Shown here piece after piece: positions 10,237-48,500 of a stretch of 64,000 nt of DNA. The stretch is from the NCBI RefSeq assembly GCF_019175285.1, contig NC_056524.1:174059563-174123562 (forward strand), written 5' to 3'. A program made the translations under genes and the position numbers. Every line of letters starts with the position of its first letter. Position 1 is the stretch's first letter. This stretch comes from Sceloporus undulatus. Taxonomy: Eukaryota; Chordata; Lepidosauria; Squamata; Phrynosomatidae. The notes under the pieces are model-generated. The model ran no database searches, was not told the DNA's origin, and saw nothing but the letters and a program-made list of their open reading frames with translations.

Positions 10237-12194
10237 TTCATTCAAGCCTCAGCTGACATGTTTAGGCAGAAAAATATCACATCAGAAGTAGCTAGAAAGT
10301 ATGCCTTATTTAACATTTACTAGAATGACTAAACATTACACTTCTGAGAATTTCAGTGATACAGATCCTTTGCTTTTAGTCATGCCAAGAGTGCCAAGTG
10401 AGGAATATACAGAGAATGGGATGGCTCAGTTAGTGCCCTCGCTAAGGCATTGTACAGTATAAACTGGTATTTGGTGGAGGGGACTGAAGCACAGACAACA
10501 TTTATGCCACCACAATGGAAGCACCAGGACTGAGCAAATGTTTGATTATGAAGGGAGGAAAGAACCTTCACAATGGAGCACTTAAAAGAGCAAAATAACA
10601 CTTACTAGAATACGCAAAGTATTTAAGAGGGAAATCTTAACAAGGTTAATTATTTGAAGCTGTGGTCTAAAATAAGTCCAGGCAATGAAGCTTGTCTGTT
10701 TAAAGGTGCTGTTTTATTAATAAGATTGGTTTGAAAGCTCAGCATGTAAAGCCAGTCTCAAACATCTGTTTTAAATGTCACTGATTAGAGACAAGCATGG
10801 CTTCAACACACTTATCTTCAAAGAGCCCTATGAAAGGAAAGTTAAGAGGTTTGCTGCCCTGCACCTTTTGCTCAGCCTGAAGACTTTGCATTATGGTAAG
10901 TAAGTTCCTTTTTGTATGATGCACACCTTAAAGCAATGGTAACATCCAAACAGTTTCAAACCAGCCTCCATATAATATTAGCAAAGCAGAAGACTATATG
11001 CTCTTTCACTTAACAGGCATGCAAATCAAGCTACCAGATTTCACAGAGCCCACTGTAAGGGATTGGGGGAATAATAATATTATTATTTCTGTTAAATTCT
11101 ATTTAACCTGTTATAAACACATAAGACAGATGGGGTAAACATGTCTGGGAAATCACGCAATCAGAATCCTTTACCACCACTTGACGTTTCATGAAAAAAA
11201 ATGTGGCAAATAGCTTTCTCTACAAGGTACGGCGTTCCCTTTTTCAAGTATAACAAAATAATAATTTACTGCTTGGAAACACATATTGGCTATCTGCAGA
11301 GACTGGTCTATTTCACAGCAAGCTATGATACCTAGAGAAGTAACATAATGAAAATTTCAGTGCTTATTTCATACAGCTTCCATCTTTTGATTGCCTACAT
11401 TGAGGTACAGAAACCTAGATGACATTTACGCATAAGTGCCCAATGCACACTTATTTCCTAGGCCATCAGAACTTTCCAAGGATATTAAGATTAAAATACT
11501 AAAACAGCTTTTTAAAGGCTAGAAATAGAAAAATAGCCTCTGGGATTCTTGCCACATTTGTCTTCCAGTTATTGTTTTATTCTTTTGTAGCAAAGCATTA
11601 AGATTATATTTCCTTCACCAGAAGGGGTCAAATTGTGTTTATGGCTGCAAAACTTCCTAGACAAGCAAGAAAAGAGAATCACTGCAGCCACAAATTAAAT
11701 GTTTTAACAAGGATTTAGTACCCCAAAGCAAAGTAAACAAATTAAAATGTTCTTATTTGTAAAGCACCTAAGGCTGTTTTTCTTCATACATGCATGTTGA
11801 AGTATAAATATAACTGGTCAGAAGCATTAGTTTACTATATGGAAGAAATAGATCAAAATATCGTTACACTGATGAGAGAAGTAACATCAGTGGTATTTCA
11901 ACATTAGCAGTGATCAACTTCAGCAAGATTTTATGATTTCACAAGCTCATAGATATGCTCTTCTATACTTGTTACAACATCCAATGACCTAGATCATATA
12001 CAGCACAATGAATAAAGTTTGTTCAGCAGCTACCATAATATACTCCGAGAATATATAGCAATCTCAAATACATAGGCCAGTTCTTCCCACTAGTAATTCA
12101 CATATTTAACAATATTTTGATCTTTTCATGGCAAGCACATATAAAGAATGTGCAAGACTTAAAGAACAGCCAAGACAAGTAGTAAAAAACACAT

Positions 12195-12200
12195 TTTATT
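12195..12200 (-). terminator. Candidate proximal UBE2D1 poly(A) signal
   Basis: AATAAA on the minus strand about 0.8 kb after the stop codon. Use cannot be judged from sequence alone. Confidence 0.3.
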
Positions 12201-12982
12201 TATATGGAAAAGCTTCAAGTCAGTTTTGTTAAAATGTCGTAAAGATTATACTGCCCATATGGGATAAAAAAGTCAGCTGTGAATAGAACAAAAGTAGTTA
12301 CATTTCTTTCTACAGAGCAGTGCAATTAATTCACATTGCAATAAAAGTATGCAACAGAATCAAAACCATGTGTTTCCCATAATCAGCATACTGAGAGTTA
12401 GAGTGCAAAGTTTGTTTTAAGAAGTATTTTTATAAGTATTCCTCTGCGAAGGAATGCTTCACTTATTTAATAGCAGTTGTATTTCTTTTTCAATACTGTG
12501 CAGAAAATCTAAAGTGAGTTGACTTGCATGGTAAATAAAATATAGTCTATACAGTAAAAAAATACAAATTATACAATGAACTAACAAAGAATGAAATTCA
12601 AACACAGACTTACAGGACTGACATCTCAAAGACACATAGAATATTTCTCATGTAACACCTAGTTTTTCAGCAAAAAAAATATTTTGGTTGCTCTACAATT
12701 GCAGTATGGATCTTGTAGGCTGGAGATGCAGATGTCCACGTATCTTTAAAAACATAATAAATGTCTTTTGCAAAGCATACAAAAAGGATAAATACTCTCA
12801 TCACAGTCTTCAGGTTAATTTTCGTAGTTATTTCCTTGTTCCAGAAACACATTTATATGGGTGAAAATCAAAAAGGGCTTCATGGTACACTGAAAACAGT
12901 AAACTGTGCTCCATTTACTTCTAATTTTGAAAAAACCCTAGAATTTACAGTACTCTGGTATATATGAAAAAGTCTTGAAAGT

Positions 12983-42731
<29,749 letters not shown>

Positions 42732-42916
42732 GGGGAGCCGGGGAGGGAGGCGTCGTCGCCGGCGTCCTGGGCTTCTTCACTGACGGCGGGGGGAAGGAGG
42801 AGGAGGGGGGAGGCCGGGGCCGAGCTGCCTCTCTCTCCGCTCCCAATCGACGGGTCTTTTGTTTCCGCTGCTTCGACTCCTCTCAGGCGCCGAGGCCACG
42901 CCCACGCCGCGCGAGG

Positions 42917-42936
42917 GGCATGCTGGGACACGTAGT
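42917..42936. promoter_or_regulatory. ZNF143/SBS-like promoter motif
   Basis: GGCATGCTGGGACACGTAGT is the reverse complement of the ACTAC..TCCCAGCATGC element bound by ZNF143 in many CpG promoters, with two changes. It sits about 190 bp upstream of the UBE2D1 ATG. Confidence 0.55.
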
Positions 42937-43025
42937 CCCCCGCCTCTTCAACAGCGGCACCTACGGACCTGACGCCGCAGCGCGCGCGCGCCGTCTGGGC
43001 GGCCGTTATTCCCGCTCTGGCCCCG

Positions 43026-43159
43026 CCCCCAAGCTGTCCCCTTTAAGAGAAAATGTTGGACTTCAGCTCCCAGAAGCCTCAGCCACGTTGGGCAATAGAC
43101 TGGGATTCTGGGAGCTGAAGTCCAAAATCCCTTAAAGGCCCACAGTTTAGGGACCACTG
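43026..43159. repeat. Palindromic hAT-like MITE, copy 1
   Basis: The left half 'gttggacttcagctcccaga' and right half 'tctgggagctgaagtccaaa' are inverted. The right end reads cccacagtttagggaccactg. The left end is worn into the CpG island. Confidence 0.7.
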
Positions 43160-43160
43160 A

Positions 43161-43228
43161 GATAGATGGATGGATGGATGGATGGATGGATGGAAAGGTA
43201 GGTAGGTAGGTAGATAGATAGATAGAGT
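43161..43228. repeat. (GATG)n(GTAG)n(ATAG)n microsatellite
   Basis: Three successive tetranucleotide runs between two copies of the same MITE. Confidence 0.95.
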
Positions 43229-43236
43229 ATTAAAGT

Positions 43237-43367
43237 ACCCCAAACTGTGCCTTTATGAGAATGTTGGACTTCAGCTCCCAGAAGCCTCAGCCATGTTGGC
43301 CAATAGTCTGGGATTCTGGGAGCTGGAGTCCAAAATCTCTTAAAGGGCACAGTTTGGAGACCACTGC
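43237..43367. repeat. Palindromic hAT-like MITE, copy 2
   Basis: Ends 'ccccaaactgtgcctttat' and 'aaagggcacagtttggagaccactg' are inverted; the core again has 'cttcagctcccagaagcctc'. It is in the same orientation as copy 1. Confidence 0.75.
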
Positions 43368-43562
43368 CATACAGAATCCTTAGTACTAATGCTTCTTTGC
43401 AGTACTATTACTCATAAATCATCATTCCCATCTACCACCGAGTATAGTGCCAATAGTTCTGACATAAAACAGCTAGCAAAGTTAAACTTATATACTTTCC
43501 AATTACAACACCCTACGCACAACCTAAATGTACTTACATATACAATAGTGAAGATTAGTTTG

Positions 43563-43662
43563 GTTTTTGCCTCACAAAACTACATACCTCAGGATTCTGA
43601 AAGATGGAGCCCTAGCAGTTAAAGTGGTGTCAAACTACGTTATTTCTAGCATAGATTCAGTG
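43563..43662. repeat. MITE right half ('TGCATCCACACTG' family)
   Basis: 'cctcaggattctgaaagatg', 'agcagttaaagtggtgtcaa' and 'attatttctagcatagattc' parallel the right half at 46563-46653. The left half is not seen. Confidence 0.55.
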
Positions 43663-43799
43663 CTGTATGATAACTCATGGTGTCACTCTCCCATTGACCT
43701 CTTCCCATACCACACCATACAGAATCCTTAATACAGTCAGTCAATCCCGCGGCATAAAACCATTACACTCTGTTCTTCATCCACAAAGGCTTGTGGAGA

Positions 43800-44517
43800 A
43801 TTTACACAAATTCAGCCTAGACAATAAGGAAACAGAAATAGTAAGAGTTTGCAATCAATAATTTGGATCGAATGTTGATCAGGATGGGGATGGCATCCAT
43901 TAAGACATCGGAAGATTAAGAATGGGGAGAGCAGCTATGCTATGAAATGCTATGAAAGACTAGGCAGCTATGAATGAACTAAACAAGATCCTAAAGAGTA
44001 AAGACATTGGAAAGCCGGGGTATAAATAAATATTATTATTATTATTATTATTATTAATATACAATTAGGCACCAAAGTTAGAATTGTCCAAGGGATTGTA
44101 TTTTCCATCACCATGTATGGATGTGAGAGCAGGACAGTGAAGAAAGTAGATAAGAAGAAAATCAATTCATTTGAGATGTGGGGCTGGAGAAGAGTGCTAA
44201 GAATACCACGGATGGCCAAAAGGACAAACAGATCAAGCCTGAACTTTTCCTGGAAGTCAAGCTGATCAAATTGAGGCTATCATACTTTGGGCACATCATG
44301 AGAAGACATGGGGGTCACTAGAAAAGACATTTTAAAGCTTGGAAAGGTGGAGGTAAATAGAAAGAGAGGAGGACCTCAGGCCAGAGGGATAGACTCCATC
44401 AGGGAGGTCATCATGGGCCTGAGCCTGCAGGCTCTGAACAGAGAGGCAAACGATGTCTAGTTCACAGGGTTGCCATGAGTCGAGGTCAAATCCAAGGCAG
44501 TTAACAGCAGCAACAGG
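43800..44517 (+). mobile_element. BovB LINE, 3' end
   Basis: Contains 'ccatcaccatgtatggatgtg' (frame: FPITMYGCES), 'catttgagatgtggggctgg', 'catactttgggcacatcatg' and the end 'cacagggttgccatgagtcg'. These match copies at 45758, 56347 and 60309. An (ATT)n-bearing piece is inserted near 44010-44058. Frames are broken. Confidence 0.85.
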
Positions 44518-45150
44518 CATGTTTTTTTTAAATTCAAAATAATTTAATATTTTTGTAAAATTTTAAATAATTTAAAATTCAAAATAATTTTTAAAAAATC
44601 AAAATAATTTTAAAAATTTAAAATTCAAAATAATCTAAACAATTTAAAATTCAAAATAATTTAATTTAAAAAATCAAAATGATTTAAATAATTTAAAGTA
44701 AAAATTCAAAATAATTTAACGTTTTCTAAAAAAATCAAACTAATTTAAATAATTTAAAATTTAAAATAATTTAAATAATTTAAACTCAAAATTCATTATT
44801 TAAAAAATTCAAAACAATTTAAATAATTTTAACTCAAAATTCAAAATAATTAAATGTTTTTTTAAAAAATCAAAACAATTTAAATAATTAAAAATTGAAA
44901 ATAATTTAATGTTTATTTTTTAAAAATTCTAAAAAATTAAATAATTCAAAATTCAAAAAAATTAAATAATTTAAAGTAAAAAATTAAAAATAATTTAATA
45001 TTTTTTTAAAAATCAAACTAATTTAAATAATAACTTAAAATTCAAAATAATTTAAATAATAATTAAAAATTCAAAATAATTTAAATAATAATTAAAAATT
45101 CAAAATAATTAAAAAATAATTAAAAATTCAAAATAATTTAACATTTATTT
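44518..45150. repeat. AT-rich degenerate tandem repeat
   Basis: More than 600 bp built almost only from variants of 'aatttaaaattcaaaataa' with unit spacing near 20-40 bp. It begins right after the BovB tail and ends 100 bp before the CISD1 CpG island. Confidence 0.9.
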
Positions 45151-45471
45151 AAAGACAAAACTGGGGCCACTCCTTTTTCCTTCCACTCACACCATCCCTT
45201 CCTTCAGCTTTCTAAAGGGAAGCAGGCCACAGTAGACCTCCCCTCCCTCAGAGGCTCACTTGGTGCTGTCCACGCCCCCCCCCCGTGTAAGCGACGCCCA
45301 TAGTATAGCCGTCCTCCTTGAGAGTTTCCCATAGGCTGGGGGGCGTGGTCCTGCCAACGCTCCTCCCCCTGTGCGTCCACGTGCCTCCCAGCCTCTGCAT
45401 CTTCCAACAAAGCCAGGCCCCGCCCCTTTAAGGGCAGGGGCTCGCCGGGGCGGCCATTTTGGAAGCCATCC

Positions 45472-45483
45472 TGCGCAGGCGCA
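45472..45483. promoter_or_regulatory. NRF1 site in CISD1 promoter
   Basis: TGCGCAGGCGCA fits the palindromic NRF1 consensus (YGCGCAYGCGCR) with one change. It lies 70 bp before the ATG. NRF1 controls many nuclear genes for mitochondrial proteins, which fits CISD1. Confidence 0.65.
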
Positions 45484-45552
45484 GTCCGCTGCGTGCCCTT
45501 CCTTCCTTGAGCCCCTTCCTCGCGTGTCCTTGGCTTCTCTGAGTCTGGAGTC

Positions 45553-45583
45553 ATGGGCCTCGGGGGGCAGAGTGCAGTCAGGG
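45553..45583 (+). CDS. CISD1: CISD1 coding exon 1
   Basis: Encodes [10 protein letters not shown] plus one base, donor GTAAGT. The start is the only ATG in frame near the CpG island, and the exon phase matches exon 2. Confidence 0.9.
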
Positions 45584-48500
45584 GTAAGTCTCCACGTGGG
45601 AACCCCCCTTTCAGTCCCCCAGGAGTCTCTGCCTCCTAGGCTTTGCTGTGACCTTCCTGGCATCTGTAGGCTGCATCCACACTGGAGAAATAACCCGGTT
45701 TGGCACCGCTTTAACTATCTTAAGGGCTCAAGGCTATGGAATTCTGGGCCCCAGTTCTCATATCTGGGATCAAACCTTGATAGAAGTGGGAACTGCAGCC
45801 AGGAAATCAGAAGAAGGTTAAGAATGGGGAGAGAACTAGAGAAGATCCTGAAATGCAAAGATACACAACTGAGCACAAAAGTCAGAATCCTAGAAGCCAT
45901 TGTATTCCCTGTCGCCATGCATGGATGTGAGAGCTGGGAAATCAAGGAAGAAGATAGGAAGGAAATCAGTTCTTTTGAGATGCGGTGCTGGAGATCCCAT
46001 GGACAACCAAAAGGACAAACAAATGGGGTCCTAGAGCAGGTCGAAAAGGAAACCTCCCTGGAAGCTAAGATCCCAAACACACTACAGGAATAATCCAGTT
46101 TGAGACTGCTTTAACTGCCCTGGCTCAATGCGAGGGAATGCTGTGCACTGTAGTTTTGTGAGAGATTGTGCCTTCTCTGTCAGAGAGATCCCTGGTGCCA
46201 CAATAAACTACAGCTCCCAGAATTTCCTAGCATTGAGCCAAGGCAGTTAAAGTGGTCTCAAACTGGATTATTTCTGCAGTGTGTTTGGGACCTAAAATGA
46301 CTAAAGTGAGGCTGTCGTACTTCGGGCACATAATGAGAAGGAAGGACTCATTGAAAAGGACAATAATGCTGGGAAAGGTGGAGGGAATTAGAAAGAGAGG
46401 AAGACCACATGCTAGATGGATAGAGATATGTTATGGAGGTCACAGGTTTTATGGGGTTGCAGGAACTGAGCAGTGGAGGACAGAGGGTCTTGGAGATGTC
46501 TCATCCATAGGGTCGCCATGGGTTTTACTATAGTCTTTAGCCTTTCTGTCTGCTACTGCTGCCTCACCAAAACTACAAACTCTGTAGGATGGAGCTGTGG
46601 CAGTTCAAGCGATGTCAAGTTGCATTATTTCTGCACTGTGGATGTAGCCCCAGGCAGCAGCAAGGATGTTTCCAAGTGTGTTGGGCAATTCCTGGAGGCG
46701 GTATCTTTTGGCTTTGGAGGAGAGCTACATCTGCTGCCCAGTGGGGTGGGGAACTGCACCACGTGTCACCCAAAGATTTCAAATTTCAACTTTGAAAAAA
46801 GCATTTCTGTTGACAGCATTCACTGATTTTCCCCTTTATCTTTGTGCTGAATAAGTGTTATCAGTGTATTGTAGATACATACCATGCATTTTGGGTCTTG
46901 CGTTATTTTGCTCATCGTCTGCAGTTTGTATGGCATCATTAGCTATGGCCATGCAGTTACATCATTCTCATTCAAACCCTCGACACATGTATCATACTTA
47001 CAGGTGGAATCCTTGTGTTTACTGACTTTTTCTATACAGTTACATTTCCCTGGCTCTCAGAATCATAGTGAGAAGAGACCGCAAGGGCCATCCAGTCCAA
47101 CCCCTTACCATGCAGGAACTCACAATCAAAGCACCCCTGACAGATGGCTATCCAGCCTCTGTTTAAAAGCCTCCAAAGAAGGAGACTCCACCGCTCTCTG
47201 AGGGAGTGTGTTTCATTGTTGGACATCTCTTACTGTCAGGTAGTTCTTCCTGATGTTTAGGTGGAATCTCTTTTCCTGTAGATTGCACCCATTGTTCTGG
47301 GTCTTATTCCCTGGAGCTGCAGAAAACAAGCTTGCTCCCTCCCCTGCATGACACCCTTCAAGTATTTAGTCTCATCTCTTATGAACTGAGTTTGGTCATG
47401 CATATATGCAGGTATATTATGTTGTCACATTTTTAGTGCTGCTTGTGCATGGATGAGACATGCTAACTTCTTATTTTGTGGGCCTGTGCATTTAGATCTT
47501 TGTATATTCTGAGATAAAATTCTGTAACTGCATTATAATGGCAGTACAGTATAACACCTTTATGAGGACCACCTGAACATCAACAGAGTGAGCTAATTTT
47601 AGACATTCACCAGAAATCTCTCCAGACAGAGTTGGCGGAGGGGGGATTGTACTTTTAGAAAATACTATATTGTTGTTGGGCATTGCAGATGCCCCATCTG
47701 CAACATATTACTTTCTCAAGATAGTTATTCCAGAAAGTCCTTGCAAAAGGCTAGGTTGGGTATCAGTGGTGTTTTGGAAGTTGTTGAACTTCAGCTACCA
47801 TCAGGTTTACTTTGCCTGTCTAATGTTGAGATGTGATGGGAGTAGCAGCTCATCTGTGTCTAGAAAGGTCTAAGATTCTCTTCTCCTGATGTAGAAGTAT
47901 CTCAGATTTCTTAAATTCGAGGATGAATTTAGGTAGAAACTAATAATTTTTCTTTATTTGCTATCTTGGGAATATATCATAGAGAGGAGCTCACCATATT
48001 ACCAAACAGCTTTCTCTCCTCTGTCTCCTACTAAACACCAAGAAGAGTGATGAAACTGAAGTATAAGTTCCCTCTGTATGGTTTTCTTTAAAATTGGTTG
48101 TAATAAAAGTAGTGCAGAAGGGTTCTTATCATCTGAGAAAAGCCAACATCCTACCATCTATAATCCCTTTCCACATCAAGTTTAAGTCTTAATTCATGCT
48201 TTGGAAGTAAAAATTAGCTGTATTCATCAGGTTTCATTTGAATAAATCAGCTTAGGATTCCACTGTAAATGTGATGAAATAGATTGCTTTCAGTATATGC
48301 ATACTAAATGCCATGGGTAAAAGCCATGATCTGTATCTGAGAAGCAAATGAAAACCTATTAGGAAAGGGAAGCATCTGTAACAGTAATAGTTATTTTTTT
48401 AGCGCTAATTTGTTGGGACAGGAGTATGTAAATGCTTTTGACAGTTTCTCCATTTTTTTCTATTTCAGTTGAATGGGTTGTAGCAGTCTCATTTGCGGCA

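Larger units (their letters stand above)
10210..12982 (-). other. UBE2D1: UBE2D1 3' UTR and 3' flank
   Basis: About 2.8 kb of AT-rich, repeat-free sequence follows the UBE2D1 stop codon. Several AATAAA signals occur on the minus strand: 12195-12200, 10713-10718 and 10231-10236. The lack of repeats across the whole stretch, against heavy repeats on both sides, suggests a long UTR under constraint ending near 10.2 kb. A shorter form ending near 12.2 kb is possible. Confidence 0.65.
45260..45600 (+). promoter_or_regulatory. CISD1: CpG island promoter of CISD1
   Basis: CpG-dense stretch ending at coding exon 1. It contains a GCGGCCATTTTGGA element (YY1-like, around 45449-45462) and an NRF1 site. 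No TATA box was seen; initiation is probably near 45460-45500. Confidence 0.8.
45669..46653. repeat. MITE split by a BovB insertion (outer element of nest)
   Basis: The left half, 45669-45750 (GGCTGCATCCACACTGGAG ... ggaattctggg), and right half, about 46555-46653 (aaactacaaactctgtagga ... GCACTGTGGATGTAGCC), are inverted at their ends. Together they make a family also seen in part at 56052 and 43563. The BovB at 45758-46540 lies between the halves. Confidence 0.75.

Noticed and set aside
9829-10245. 138-aa frame spanning the N block
   Set aside because: The translation crosses unknown bases and joins L1 ORF1 to UBE2D1 3' sequence.
45371-46093. 240-aa frame on plus strand
   Set aside because: It runs through the CpG island, CISD1 exon 1 in another frame, a MITE and BovB, so it is not a gene.
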